Origin: Geobacteraceae bacterium
Lineage (GTDB): Bacteria > Desulfobacterota > Desulfuromonadia > Geobacterales > Pseudopelobacteraceae
Length of the DNA stretch: 64,000 nucleotides
Direction: 5' to 3'
NCBI GenBank assembly: GCA_021286935.1
Contig: JAJTBI010000004.1
Span: 1 to 64,000, forward strand
In this document: piece after piece, positions 33,102-42,438 of the stretch
Position numbering within the stretch: the first letter of the stretch is position 1
Layout of the letters: every line of letters starts with the position of its first letter
Translations under genes and position numbers: made by a program
Notes under the pieces: model-generated
Databases searched by the model: none
Told to the model about the DNA's origin: nothing
Seen by the model: the letters and a program-made list of their open reading frames with translations, nothing else

Positions 33102-33334
33102 GCCGCACGCTCCACAAAGGCGATAAAGTTGTTGAGTGTCTTGAGTCGCAGGGAATCAGAGTCGGAGATGGTTACGTTGTACTTTCCTTCAAGGGCAACG
33201 GCAAAGGCCGGGCAATCCACTGAATCAACCCCCTGGATTGCCAGAGGGCTGTCCGGGTCAAGCTCTGCTACCAATTGTTTATCCATACCGATCTGAAGCA
33301 TCAACTCTTTTAGTTCTGCAATGCTTATGGCCAT
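33098..33334 (-). CDS. acyl carrier protein
   Basis: The 78-residue acidic four-helix protein has the phosphopantetheine Ser in GVDSVDCPAFAVALE (residue 38 region), preceded by DPDSPLAIQ and followed by the usual helix III. It should carry an acyl thioester for the ligase encoded upstream and the GNAT-like protein encoded downstream. It differs from the housekeeping ACP signature (DSLD), which suggests a dedicated carrier. AAGGAG precedes the ATG. Confidence 0.88.
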   Translation of the reverse strand: MAISIAELKELMLQIGMDKQLVAELDPDSPLAIQGVDSVDCPAFAVALEGKYNVTISDSDSLRLKTLNNFIAFVERAA

Positions 33335-33352
33335 GGCTGTACTCCTTTTTAG

Positions 33353-33495
33353 CAGGTTGTTGAAAAAACTACTGCGGAGCCCGTCTACGGCGTTGCGCGG
33401 TGCTCGCTTCTTCGTCTAACTAATTGTTATGCCTCAGTCGCTGTGCTCCGTGCGCCTTGTAGCCGTGCTTCCTCATAACGCTTTTCAACAACCTG
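33353..33495. repeat. 143-base repeat with 14-base perfect inverted ends
   Basis: CAGGTTGTTGAAAA (33353-33366) and TTTTCAACAACCTG (33482-33495) are exact inverted ends. The interior is GC-rich, without a usable frame. It stands between the ligase and the carrier-protein genes of one operon. A shortened relic is at 9966-10003. It is of MITE size, but no target-site duplication is obvious. Confidence 0.8.
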
Positions 33496-33509
33496 TTAGT
33501 TGTTCTGTC

Positions 33510-35015
33510 TCATCGCTTCAGTTTAAAACGCTGCACCTTGCCGGTGGCAGTGCGGGGAAGGTCTTCCACAAAAAAATAGCGTACCGGCAGCATGTAGTCC
33601 TGCAGGCGGCTGGCCATGAACCGGCGGAGCTCCCGTTCAAGTGCCGGGTCTGCAACGCAGTCCGGCTTGAGCATCAGGTGGGCTGCCGGGCGCATCAGCC
33701 CCATGACCTGACAGGATGCCACGGCACAATCAGCCACAGATGGATGGGTACGCAGCACCTCTTCCACCTGTACCGGTGAGATCCACTGGCCACCCACCTT
33801 CAGCATGTCGTCACTGCGTCCCCGGTGATAGTAGTAACCTTCTTGCTCCAGAAACACATCGCCGGTCTTGATGAAACCGTCAGGCAGCATGGTGGCTGCG
33901 GTTTTCTCCGGCAGATTCCAGTACCAGGGGGCGGTGCTGTCTCCTTGTACCTGAAGATGGCCAGGTGTGCCTGCTGGAACCGGATTACCTTCATCATCCA
34001 CCAGGCGGATCCGGTAGCCCGGTACAGCCTGTCCGGCTGAGCCGGATCTGATCCTGCCCGGCTGGTTGGAGATGAAGATATGGGCCAGCTCGGTGGTGCC
34101 GATCCCATCCAGAATGTCCAGGCCGGTCAGGCGTTGCCACTCATCAAACACAGCTGCCGGTAGCCCTTCACCGGCAGAGATGCAGAGCCGCATCGGCAGC
34201 TCCAGTTGCGGGGTGGCGGTTGAGAGGATGATCTGGGCATAGACCGTAGGGACCGAGAAAAACAGGGAGGGCTGATGCTGTGCGATCAGGGCCAGTAGTT
34301 CCTCCGGCAATGGCTTGCCGGGGTGCAGCAGGGCGGTTGCGCCACTATACAAGGGGAAAGCCAGGCTGTTCCCCAGGCCATAGGCAAAGAACAGTTTGCT
34401 GGCTGAAAAGAGTAGATCGTCAGGGCTGATGCCTACCACCTTGCTGCCATACTGCTCTGCAGCAACCAGCAGATCACGATGCCGGTGGGGCACCCCTTTG
34501 GGTTTACCGGTTGAACCGGAGGTGTAGAGCATGAACGCAAGGTTATCGGCGGCAGGGACAGGAGCGGCCAGTTCCGACGGGGGATAGCTGTCCAGCCAGC
34601 CGGTCAGGCTTTCGCTCCAGGCAAGGTTGGGGAGCGCAGGAGTAGCAAGCTCTGCTGCCAGTGGCACTGCAGAGGAGTACAGCAAAAAGCGGGCACCGCA
34701 ATCCTGCAGGATGTAGCGGTAATCATCAGCGGTCAGGGCTGTGCTGACCGGTACCGCAACCGCGCCATGCAGCACGGCACCAAGAAAGGCGGCAACAAAG
34801 ACCGGGCTGTCAGGCAGGATCAGCAGTACGCGATCCCCGGCAGAAATACCGCTTTGCTGCAGCAGGGTGGCAAAACGGCAGGCAGAGTCTGCCAGTTGCC
34901 GGTAACTGACCGCTTCGTTGCTACAGATATAGGCGGTCTTGTTCGGGTGCTGTGCAAGGTTAGGGTCGAGCAAGGCAACCGCAAGATTTATGGCTGCTGG
35001 TCTCTGGTCAGGCAT
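33510..35015 (-). CDS. acyl-CoA/acyl-ACP ligase (benzoate-CoA ligase-like AMP-forming enzyme)
   Basis: This 501-residue ANL-superfamily enzyme has MLYTSGSTGKPKGVPHRH (P-loop), GIGTTELAHIFISN (A5), GFIKTGDVF (A7), GRSDDMLKVGGQWISP (A8 hinge) and the A10 Lys in RTATGKVQRFKL. All catalytic motifs are intact. The acid is unknown; closeness to benzoate-CoA ligases comes from overall style. Adjacent ACP suggests the acyl group may be loaded on that carrier. GGAGG lies 8 bases before the ATG. It is 17 bases downstream of a small lipoprotein gene and may belong to the kinase-porin operon. Confidence 0.9.
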   Translation of the reverse strand: MPDQRPAAINLAVALLDPNLAQHPNKTAYICSNEAVSYRQLADSACRFATLLQQSGISAGDRVLLILPDSPVFVAAFLGAVLHGAVAVPVSTALTADDYRYILQDCGARFLLYSSAVPLAAELATPALPNLAWSESLTGWLDSYPPSELAAPVPAADNLAFMLYTSGSTGKPKGVPHRHRDLLVAAEQYGSKVVGISPDDLLFSASKLFFAYGLGNSLAFPLYSGATALLHPGKPLPEELLALIAQHQPSLFFSVPTVYAQIILSTATPQLELPMRLCISAGEGLPAAVFDEWQRLTGLDILDGIGTTELAHIFISNQPGRIRSGSAGQAVPGYRIRLVDDEGNPVPAGTPGHLQVQGDSTAPWYWNLPEKTAATMLPDGFIKTGDVFLEQEGYYYHRGRSDDMLKVGGQWISPVQVEEVLRTHPSVADCAVASCQVMGLMRPAAHLMLKPDCVADPALERELRRFMASRLQDYMLPVRYFFVEDLPRTATGKVQRFKLKR

Positions 35016-35032
35016 TAGGTGGCCTCCGGTTG

Positions 35033-35203
35033 TTACTTTTGGGGTTCTGTTGCTCTGGGAATGCCGATCTCAAAGGCTCCTTTTTCTCCGGTGAACAGCC
35101 CCCCTGGAGTGCCTTCTTCACGGTGGTTGGGAGGTTGGTACGGTTTGATACCGCTGCAACCGGCCAGCAGTATCAGAAATAGCAGGCTGTAAACTGTTTT
35201 CAT
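35033..35203 (-). CDS. small lipoprotein, 56 residues
   Basis: The frame starts at ATG 35203-35201, sharing one base with the porin stop (TAATG), and stops at TAA 35035-35033. The product has a classical lipoprotein signal: [18 protein letters not shown] with lipobox LAGC and acylated Cys16, then a polar 40-residue tail rich in Pro and Gly. It should be anchored in the outer membrane, possibly beside the porin. No family recognised. Confidence 0.75.
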   Translation of the reverse strand: MKTVYSLLFLILLAGCSGIKPYQPPNHREEGTPGGLFTGEKGAFEIGIPRATEPQK

Positions 35204-36525
35204 TAGAACTTGACCCTGGCCCCAAAGGTGCCGATGTTGATATCGGCAACCGGGGTGGTTCCAGCAGCCCGGTCGAGGGAGAAGATCCGGTACTGGAAAT
35301 ACAGCTCTGTGGCATACTTTTCAAAGGCCTGTACCACAGCAGCGCCAACTGAGTAGCCTTTGTCTCCGGCCTGAGCGAGATGCTCTGAACGGGTGTAGTC
35401 AACCCCGAAGGCGGTGTAGCCAAGGCTGGTGAAATTAGCCAGCCAGCCCAGTTTTGCATAGAGGTTGGTGGCATCATTACGGGTTGTGTACTGCTGCAGG
35501 GCACCGGACAGGGTCAGGTTAAGGCCTGTAACGCTGTGCAGAAGTGAGAATGAACCGTCGTAGATCAGCCCGGTGTCTGCCAGTTTGGGGTTGGAAACGG
35601 CAAAGGCTCCAGCCCCTTTAAAACCATACCCTTCCCCTCCCCAGAACAGGGCCAGGTCAGAACGTTGGTTGCTGACCAGCGACCCGGCCAGACTGAAGCC
35701 GTACAGGTTGGGACTGTCATATCGCAGGCGGGATTGGCGTGAGAGTCCGTCAAAGCTGCTGAAGGCATCGGAGACCTTCAGGTTGCTTGTGCCGTTGGGA
35801 ATAAACGCTTTTGCCGCGTTTTTGCTGCGAAAGAGGAAACCGCCTCCCATGTCGGTGATACTGGCGTATTGAATAACATCGGTTTTGGAAAGATCCACCT
35901 CCGCCGTGGTGTTGGAGGCGGTATCCCCTTTGCCGATGGAGAGCTTGCCAAAGGTTTTGCTGGTCAGTGCTATCTCCATCCAGCGCTGGTCAAAGTAGGT
36001 GTCGCTCAGGGTCTTCTGTTGCTGCGAGACAGTGGATGAACGGTCAGGAGATACGGCAATCTCCAGCCGGGTACCCAGGGTCAGGTCACTGTTGATTCCG
36101 GCTGTTCCCACCAGGCGGGAGCGGCTGTTACTGACCGTGCTGTCTACGTGATAGGGGGTGTTGTTGTAACTGTCATTAGCCACCACCACGGCCCGGTTGA
36201 TCTGGCCGGATATGGCCAGCTTGATCTTGTCATTGCCGGAGGTTATGGTCGGGAGCGGGGGTGACGGTGCCGTTTGCGGTGCAGCCTGCGCAGTATTGGG
36301 GGAGGGGGGCGCTGTCTGCTGCAGGGTACTGATCTGCTGCTGCAGTTTCTGTAGTACCGCGGCCTGTGCCTTGATCTGTTCCGCCTGCTGCTGCAGTTGC
36401 AGCTGCTGCTGCCTGATGGTTTCTTGCATCTGCTGCAGCAGTGCCGGGTCAACCGCCATCGGTTGGGCAACTGCGGTTAGCGGCAAACAGAGCAGAACTG
36501 CTGTCATGGTAAGTTGTCTACGCAT
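35203..36525 (-). CDS. outer-membrane porin (DcaP-like, coiled-coil N-terminus)
   Basis: The 440-residue protein has a signal peptide (cleavage after TAVAQ) and a Gln-rich coiled coil (about 25-75: repeats of QQQ/LQKLQQQ), then a Pro-rich spacer. A beta-barrel of about 340 residues ends in a terminal Phe ([11 protein letters not shown]), the outer-membrane insertion signal. Coiled coil plus barrel is the DcaP/trimeric porin layout. The substrate may be an organic acid, given the acyl-CoA ligase downstream and the sensor kinase upstream. ATG 36525 lies within the kinase gene's end. Confidence 0.85.
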   Translation of the reverse strand: MRRQLTMTAVLLCLPLTAVAQPMAVDPALLQQMQETIRQQQLQLQQQAEQIKAQAAVLQKLQQQISTLQQTAPPSPNTAQAAPQTAPSPPLPTITSGNDKIKLAISGQINRAVVVANDSYNNTPYHVDSTVSNSRSRLVGTAGINSDLTLGTRLEIAVSPDRSSTVSQQQKTLSDTYFDQRWMEIALTSKTFGKLSIGKGDTASNTTAEVDLSKTDVIQYASITDMGGGFLFRSKNAAKAFIPNGTSNLKVSDAFSSFDGLSRQSRLRYDSPNLYGFSLAGSLVSNQRSDLALFWGGEGYGFKGAGAFAVSNPKLADTGLIYDGSFSLLHSVTGLNLTLSGALQQYTTRNDATNLYAKLGWLANFTSLGYTAFGVDYTRSEHLAQAGDKGYSVGAAVVQAFEKYATELYFQYRIFSLDRAAGTTPVADINIGTFGARVKF

Positions 36526-38710
36526 TGGCTTTACCCGTGTCAAGGTGATCGACCATCTTGGTCACCAGCTCGGTTGCTATGATCGGTTTGCTGATATAGT
36601 CGTTCATGCCGGCATTCAGGCAGCTCTCCCGGTCAGCCTCACTTGCTGCTGCGGTCATGGCGATAATCGGTAGTTTTCCCCCTTCAGGCAACTGCCTGAT
36701 CAGCAGGGTTGCCTGGATGCCGTCCATGACCGGCATCTGCATATCCATCAGAATCAGATCGTAGGCTTCCTTTTGTACCAGCTCCACAGCTTCTTTGCCG
36801 TTACGGGCAACAGTTACCTCTAACCCGGCACGATTTAAGAGCTGACGCGCGACAAACTGGTTGGCTTCGTTGTCTTCAACCAGCAGGACGTGTCTGCCAC
36901 GGATGCCTGCCGCCAGCTCGGCAAGTGCAGGAGGCTGCTGTTCCGGCCGGGGTGGTGCTGAATCTGCCAGGTCAAGGGTCACCGTAAAGGCAAAGGAGCT
37001 GCCTTTGCCAGGCAGGCTGCTGACAGTAATACTACCACCCATCAACTCCACCAGATTACGGGCAATGGACAGCCCCAGCCCGGTCCCGCCGAAGCGCCGT
37101 ACAATCGAGCCATCGGCCTGGGTGAAGGGTTGAAACAGGGTGTCAAGTTTTGCAGTGTCAATACCGATACCGGTATCGCTGACCTGAAAGCGTATGACCG
37201 CAGTTTTTGCGGTCTGTTCTACCAGTTCAACCTTAATGGTGACCGCCCCCTGGTCAGTAAACTTGATGGCATTGCTGATCAGGTTATTCAGTACCTGCGT
37301 CAATCGTAGAGAATCACCTGACAGGCGTACCGGAAGGTCAGGAGCCAGTATCAGTTTGAGCTGGAGTCCTTTTTTCTGGGCTGTAGCCATGAACAGGTCA
37401 GTCGTTTGCTGCAATAACTCAGGCAGGTTCAACTCCTGCTGCTCAAGGGTCAGCATGCGGGCTTCAATCTTTGAGAAATCGAGGATGTCATTAATGATAT
37501 CCAGCAGGCTGTGGGATGAGCGGTTCAGCCGTTCCAGGTAGTCGCGTTGCAGTGGCGGCAGATCGGTGGCCAGAGTTAATTGGGTCAGGCCGATAATGGC
37601 GTTCATCGGAGTGCGGATCTCATGGCTCATATTGGCCAGAAACTCGCTTTTGGCTTGTGTGGCGGCCTGGGCTGCTTCTTCAGCTGCACGCAGCTCTTCC
37701 TGTTGCAGTTTAAGCAGGTGGTTGGTCAGGTCAAGCTGTTTGATCTGGGAAAGCAGCAGCCGGGTCAGCAGGAGTACCAGCAGGCAGAGGAGGGCGGTGG
37801 TAATCCCCTGTTTAATGATAGTGCTGCGCCAATCAGCAATGGCTTGATCTCTACCAAATGATGAAATTGCCACCACCGGGTAGTTATCCAGACGATGGTA
37901 CGAGATAATCCGGTATTCACCGGCAATGTTTGACTGTTTGTTGTGGTAGGTGCGTACCGGCTGTTCTGCAACATATTTTCTGAAAAACGGGGCGGTTTTT
38001 TTGCCGCTGGCATAGACCTTTTCATCCGATGGTACCAGCACCAGATAGTCGCCAGCGGTGGTGGCCAGGGTAAAACGTCCATTTCTGCCGACAACAATTG
38101 AGGAGTACAGTTCTTCAAAGTAGTGGAGATTAAAAAAGACCAGGGCGACTCCGGCAAAGGTGCCTGATTTTGTTTCCAGGCGGCGTGAGAGAATAAACCC
38201 CCACTCCTTGTTTGAGAGAGACTGTACCGGCGGACTTAACAGGATGTCATCAGTTTTGTGATCCCGGTGGTATTTGAAGTAAGCCCGCTCAGAGGCATCG
38301 GGAAGTGTCGTTATGTGGGCAAAGGACGTTGCGCGGACTTTGCCGCTGGCATCAATAACCGTAATGGCTGAGATATGGGAAATATTATGGTTGTGGGTGG
38401 TGAGTATCTTGGTCAGTGCAGCGTGGTTGACCGCCATGATCCCACCCAAACCGTTCATTTCACGGATACAGGCGAGCAGGATCTGGTCAGCTTCGGAAAA
38501 AGCCCGTTCAGCATGTTCTTTCAGGGCTCTGGCATAACTTTCTGATTGTTGTTCTGCATTGCGGACAGCCACCTTAAAGCCGGTGTAGCCATGCCAGACA
38601 GAAAGCAATACCAAAACAAGCAGAAGCAGAGATACGCTGAAGACAATTCTGCGCCGCAGGGCAAGATAGTGACCAAGAATCAGGTTGTCAGTCGCAGCAG
38701 GGTCAGCCAT
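36518..38710 (-). CDS. hybrid sensor histidine kinase (dCache - HisKA - HATPase - receiver)
   Basis: This is a 730-residue membrane protein. A first transmembrane helix (about 22-42) and a second (about 303-325) bracket a double-Cache periplasmic sensor. The cytoplasmic part has the phospho-His motif [12 protein letters not shown] box [12 protein letters not shown] boxes DTGIGID and [10 protein letters not shown], and a C-terminal receiver with [11 protein letters not shown]. dCache domains bind small molecules such as carboxylates or amino acids. Overlap with the porin gene suggests it senses what the porin admits. No HPt or final output domain is encoded next to it. ATG 38710 follows AGAGGCAC. 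Confidence 0.9.
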   Translation of the reverse strand: MADPAATDNLILGHYLALRRRIVFSVSLLLLVLVLLSVWHGYTGFKVAVRNAEQQSESYARALKEHAERAFSEADQILLACIREMNGLGGIMAVNHAALTKILTTHNHNISHISAITVIDASGKVRATSFAHITTLPDASERAYFKYHRDHKTDDILLSPPVQSLSNKEWGFILSRRLETKSGTFAGVALVFFNLHYFEELYSSIVVGRNGRFTLATTAGDYLVLVPSDEKVYASGKKTAPFFRKYVAEQPVRTYHNKQSNIAGEYRIISYHRLDNYPVVAISSFGRDQAIADWRSTIIKQGITTALLCLLVLLLTRLLLSQIKQLDLTNHLLKLQQEELRAAEEAAQAATQAKSEFLANMSHEIRTPMNAIIGLTQLTLATDLPPLQRDYLERLNRSSHSLLDIINDILDFSKIEARMLTLEQQELNLPELLQQTTDLFMATAQKKGLQLKLILAPDLPVRLSGDSLRLTQVLNNLISNAIKFTDQGAVTIKVELVEQTAKTAVIRFQVSDTGIGIDTAKLDTLFQPFTQADGSIVRRFGGTGLGLSIARNLVELMGGSITVSSLPGKGSSFAFTVTLDLADSAPPRPEQQPPALAELAAGIRGRHVLLVEDNEANQFVARQLLNRAGLEVTVARNGKEAVELVQKEAYDLILMDMQMPVMDGIQATLLIRQLPEGGKLPIIAMTAAASEADRESCLNAGMNDYISKPIIATELVTKMVDHLDTGKANA

Positions 38711-38834
38711 CAATGTGCCTCTTGGACGTATACCTTAGATATATGTAATGGTAATGATGAGACAAGATAACCTGAAGCAAGTAGCCGGTCAATCGGGTTT
38801 ATTTCCTGTTTGACACTTCACAATTACCCAGCTT

Positions 38835-38850
38835 GTGGCATACTTGCCAC
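38835..38850. promoter_or_regulatory. GTGGCA-N4-TGCCAC palindrome upstream of opine dehydrogenase gene
   Basis: A perfect 6-base inverted repeat with a 4-base centre lies 33 bases before the start codon in the divergent promoter region shared with the sensor kinase gene. Size and position suit a dimeric regulator's operator. It resembles but does not fit a sigma-54 promoter, because the GG-GC spacing is too short. Confidence 0.35.
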
Positions 38851-38882
38851 CAGTAGTTTACACGACATCATGGGGTATGCAA

Positions 38883-39980
38883 ATGAAAGTAGCAATTTTA
38901 GGTGCTGGCCACGGCGGTATTGCCATGGCTGGCGATCTGACGTTGGCAGGGCATGAGGTGCGGCTGGCCGCAGATCCGAAGCATGCCACCAACCTGCAGC
39001 TGTTGATGGCCTTTGGCGGGATTATGGTGGAAGGAATCACCTCTTCAGGTGCGCCGGTGGGGTTTGCCAAACCAGCCATGATGACCACCGACATTGCGGC
39101 TGCTGTGAAGGGGGCTGAAGTGGTGATGGTGGTGGTGCCTGCCTTTGGCCAGGAACCGTACATGCAGGCCCTGATTGAGCATGGCGAAAAAGGGCAGATC
39201 ATTGTCTTCAACCCCGGCAAGTTCGGTACCCTGGTCTTTGCCAGAATGCTGCGGGAGGCTGGCCGCTCCAATGATTTTATCATCGGTGAGACCACCTCGT
39301 TTATCTTTGCTGCCAAGACCAAGGGGCTGGGGCATGTCAACATCAAGGCCGCCAAGGAGGAGCTACCCTTTGCCGCCTTACCGGCAAAACGGACTGCTGA
39401 GGCGCTCTGGGTTCTGACCGACCTCTATCCCCAACTCTCCCCCAGCATGGGGGTGCTGCAGACCAGTATTGATGCGCCGGGTCTGATCATCCACCCTATC
39501 TCCACCCTGATGAACATGAGCCGGATTGAGCAGATGGGGCCGTATCGCAACTCCCACTACGACATTACCCCTTCGGTGGGGCGGATCATGGAGGCGGTGG
39601 ATCAGGAGCGGATGGAGGTGGCCAGACTGCTCTGCCGTGAGACCTTCTCGTTTATGGATACCATGCAGGTGCTGTACAAGGTCAAGGGAGAGAGCGCCTA
39701 CGACATGATGTACCAGGTCTCGGCCCATAACGTCCAGATGGCGCCGGACAGTCTGCACCACCGCTATGTGACCGAGGATATTCCCTATGGGTTGGCCACC
39801 ATCGCGGCAATCGGCAGGCAGATCGGGGTACCGGTGCCGCGCATAGAGGCGATGGTTAATATTGCCTGCATGGCCAATGGCGTGGATTACTGGAGCACTG
39901 GCAGAACCGTTGAAAAAATGGGACTGTCCGGCATGAATGGCCAGCAGATGGCCCGTTATGCCCTGGAAGGAACGCTGTGA
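38883..39980 (+). CDS. NAD(P)-dependent octopine/nopaline (opine) dehydrogenase family protein
   Basis: The 365-residue protein starts with a Rossmann motif (VAILGAGHGGIAMAGDL). The C-terminal opine dehydrogenase domain carries HPISTLMNMSRIEQMG, the catalytic-type SHYDITPSVGRIMEAVDQERMEVARLL, and MYQVSAHNVQMAPDSLHHRYVTEDIPYGL. The family reductively condenses an amino acid with a 2-keto acid. ATG 38883 is chosen for spacing from GGGG; the ATG two codons earlier is equally in frame. The exporter gene overlaps by four bases (GTGA), a pairing also seen in opine metallophore clusters. Confidence 0.9.
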   Translation: MKVAILGAGHGGIAMAGDLTLAGHEVRLAADPKHATNLQLLMAFGGIMVEGITSSGAPVGFAKPAMMTTDIAAAVKGAEVVMVVVPAFGQEPYMQALIEHGEKGQIIVFNPGKFGTLVFARMLREAGRSNDFIIGETTSFIFAAKTKGLGHVNIKAAKEELPFAALPAKRTAEALWVLTDLYPQLSPSMGVLQTSIDAPGLIIHPISTLMNMSRIEQMGPYRNSHYDITPSVGRIMEAVDQERMEVARLLCRETFSFMDTMQVLYKVKGESAYDMMYQVSAHNVQMAPDSLHHRYVTEDIPYGLATIAAIGRQIGVPVPRIEAMVNIACMANGVDYWSTGRTVEKMGLSGMNGQQMARYALEGTL

Positions 39981-41425
39981 CCGGAGCGCAGGCTACGACA
40001 AACAGCAGAGGTATCTGGATCCTGTTCAGCATCGCCTTTGCCACCTTCATGGTCAATGCTGATTCCTACATCGTTAATATCTCGCTGCCGGTGATTGCCG
40101 GTTATTTCAAGGTCGGTACCGAGGCGGTCTCCTGGGTGGTGATGTCCTACCAACTGACGGTCACCGCGCTGCTGCTGGTGTTTGGCACCCTGGGGGACCG
40201 GATCGGCATCAAGCGGCTGTTCATGCTGGGTTATGCGCTGTTTACCCTCAGCTCATTGTTCTGCGCCATCTCGCCCACCCTGGGCTGGCTGGTGGCCAGT
40301 CGTGCCCTGCAGGGGATCGGTGCCTCGGTCCTGTATGCCCTGACGCCGGCCATGGTGCCGCGTTATCTGCCGCCGGAGCAGCGTGGACCGGCCTTTGGCG
40401 CCCTGGCAACGGCAGCAGCCCTGGGGATCTCGGTTGGCACGCCGCTGGGTGGTTTGATTACCGGCCTGTTGTCCTGGCACTGGGCTTTTTTGATCAATAT
40501 CCCGATCGGGATTATAGCGATGCTGGTTGCCAAGCGGGTCTTGCCAGCAGATCTTTCTGTTGCTGAAAAGACTCCGCTGCCTGCGTTTGACTACGTCGGT
40601 TCAGTCTTCAGCGCCCTGGCGCTGGTCAGCCTGATCTATAGCTTCAGCAAGCTGAACAGCCTCGGGCTGGCGCCAACGGTGCTGGGGGCTGCGGTGCTGT
40701 TTGTGGTCAGCCTGATCGCCTTTATCCTCTGGGAACGGCGGGTGTCACACCCGTTGCTGGATTACAGCCTGTTCCGTTCACCGGCCTTCAACTTTGGCAA
40801 TCTGGCCAACTTTCTCTGTCTTTGCTATCTGGCTGGCCATAACTTTATCACCCCCTTTTATCTGATGACCGTTAAAGGGCTGCCCACTGAGCGGGCTGGT
40901 ACGGTCTTTCTGCTCTACTCGCTGATCTATATGGGGATGGGGCCGCTGGCCGGGCAACTTTCCAAACGGATTAATCCGCGTATGCTCTGCACCACCGCGT
41001 TGTTGCTGGGTGTGCTGGTTTCCTTTGGTTTCAGCCGCCTTTTGGAAGATGGCACCATGCTGCCGGTCTACGGCTATTTTGTAGGGCTGGCACTGGTGAT
41101 GGCCACCTTTATCCCTTCCAACAATAACGTGGTAATGGGCATGGCGCCGCCGGGCAAACAGGGGGCGGTGTCCGGCAGTTTTCGGATGGTGGGCAGGGTC
41201 GGGATGACGGTGGGGGTCTGTCTGTTCCAGACCATCTTTGCTCTGGCAGCGCTGCAGCAGTCAGGCAAGCTGCAGGCGGATACACTTAAGTCGGTTGCGC
41301 GTACGCAACTGCTGTCTGCTTTCAGTACGGTCTATACAGTTGGTGCCGCGCTGTTTGCTGTGGCTGCTGTCAGTTCGTTGTTGGCACGTGAAAAGGTCAT
41401 CAGGCCAGACCGGAGCGCTGTATGA
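39977..41425 (+). CDS. DHA2-family MFS exporter (EmrB-like, 14 helices)
   Basis: The 482-residue protein has motif A after helix 2 (GTLGDRIGIKR) and motif C in helix 5 (LGISVGTPLGGLITG), which marks exporters. About 14 hydrophobic segments are visible. The GTG start overlaps the opine dehydrogenase stop, so its likely cargo is the opine product. Its stop overlaps the start of the NMT1-type gene (ATGA). Confidence 0.9.
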   Translation: MTGAQATTNSRGIWILFSIAFATFMVNADSYIVNISLPVIAGYFKVGTEAVSWVVMSYQLTVTALLLVFGTLGDRIGIKRLFMLGYALFTLSSLFCAISPTLGWLVASRALQGIGASVLYALTPAMVPRYLPPEQRGPAFGALATAAALGISVGTPLGGLITGLLSWHWAFLINIPIGIIAMLVAKRVLPADLSVAEKTPLPAFDYVGSVFSALALVSLIYSFSKLNSLGLAPTVLGAAVLFVVSLIAFILWERRVSHPLLDYSLFRSPAFNFGNLANFLCLCYLAGHNFITPFYLMTVKGLPTERAGTVFLLYSLIYMGMGPLAGQLSKRINPRMLCTTALLLGVLVSFGFSRLLEDGTMLPVYGYFVGLALVMATFIPSNNNVVMGMAPPGKQGAVSGSFRMVGRVGMTVGVCLFQTIFALAALQQSGKLQADTLKSVARTQLLSAFSTVYTVGAALFAVAAVSSLLAREKVIRPDRSAV

Positions 41426-42438
41426 TGCGATTACTAGGGCGCGTATGCTGTTCAAAAGAGCTGAAGTTGTTGCAGAACACAATGTTGCTGCTTTTAGTTC
41501 TTTGCAGTAGCGCGGTTGCTGCTTCTCCACTGAAAAAAGCCACCCTGATGCCGCTCTGGAGCCCCCAGGCGCAATTCGCCGGGTATTATGTCGCCCTTGA
41601 AAAGGGGATCTATGTCCGTCATGGTATTGATTTGAAGATACTCCCGGCAGGGCCGGGCTACTCACCTGAACAGACGCTAAAAAACGGTGGTGCCGATTTT
41701 GCCATACTCTGGCTGACAACCGCCCTGCGACAGCGCGCTGATGGAACTCAGTTGGTTAATCTGGCTCAGCTGGTCCAGCGTTCTTCGCTGCTGCTGATAT
41801 CCAAAAAAAATAGCGGAATCAGGTCCGTGGCAGACCTGAACAGCAGGAAAGTCGGGTTGTGGGCAGGGGATTTGTCGCTGCCGCCGCGGATCATGTTTGC
41901 CAGGCAGGGGATCAAGGTCCGCGAACTGCCCCAGTCCTACACCGTGAACCTGTTTCTGCGGGGCGGGATCGAGGTGACATCAGCCATGTGGTACAATGAG
42001 TACCATACGATTCTTTCTTCCGGGGTTGATGCGGATGAGCTGTCTGTTATCTCCCTCCATGAACAGGGGATACAGTTTCCAGAAGACGGGATTTACACCC
42101 TGGAAAAGACCCTTAAAAAAGATCCGGCCCTGGCAAAGGCCTTTGTTGCCGCCTCGCTGGAGGGGTGGCGCTATGCCTTTGACCATCCTGATCAGGCGTT
42201 GGAGATTGTCATCAAGCAGATGCGTGCGGCGCAACTGCCAGCCAACCGGGCCCACCAGAAATGGATGCTTGACCGGATGCGTGATCTGATCATGCCAACA
42301 ACCGCCAAAGGTGAGCAAGGGCTGCTTAATCAGCAGGAGTATGAGGCTGTTGGTCAGGCGATGCGTAGCTATGGGCTACTTAAGGCGTATCCTGACTACA
42401 GCCGTTTTACCGGGAGGTCGGATGCTGGCACGCACTAG
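41422..42438 (+). CDS. NMT1/THI5-like periplasmic substrate-binding protein without ABC partner
   Basis: The 338-residue protein has a signal peptide (hydrophobic segment about 20-33, AVAA) and an NMT1-like fold: LMPLWSPQAQFAGYYVALEKGIY at the start, NGGADFAILWL and AMWYNEYHTI. Relatives bind pyrimidine or sulfonate-type ligands for ABC import. No permease or ATPase gene is nearby. Its end overlaps the SpoIIE-phosphatase gene by 17 bases, so it more likely presents a ligand to that protein's periplasmic sensor. The GGDEF protein at 46200 has the same type of domain fused at its N-terminus. Confidence 0.85.
   Translation: MMRLLGRVCCSKELKLLQNTMLLLLVLCSSAVAASPLKKATLMPLWSPQAQFAGYYVALEKGIYVRHGIDLKILPAGPGYSPEQTLKNGGADFAILWLTTALRQRADGTQLVNLAQLVQRSSLLLISKKNSGIRSVADLNSRKVGLWAGDLSLPPRIMFARQGIKVRELPQSYTVNLFLRGGIEVTSAMWYNEYHTILSSGVDADELSVISLHEQGIQFPEDGIYTLEKTLKKDPALAKAFVAASLEGWRYAFDHPDQALEIVIKQMRAAQLPANRAHQKWMLDRMRDLIMPTTAKGEQGLLNQQEYEAVGQAMRSYGLLKAYPDYSRFTGRSDAGTH

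Noticed and set aside
38835-38850. Sigma-54 promoter at TGGCATACTTGCC
   Set aside because: The GG to GC distance is three bases too short; it is better described as a palindrome.
42311-42421. Longer N-terminus for the SpoIIE phosphatase
   Set aside because: It would overlap the binding-protein gene by over 120 bases and place extra sequence before the first membrane helix.
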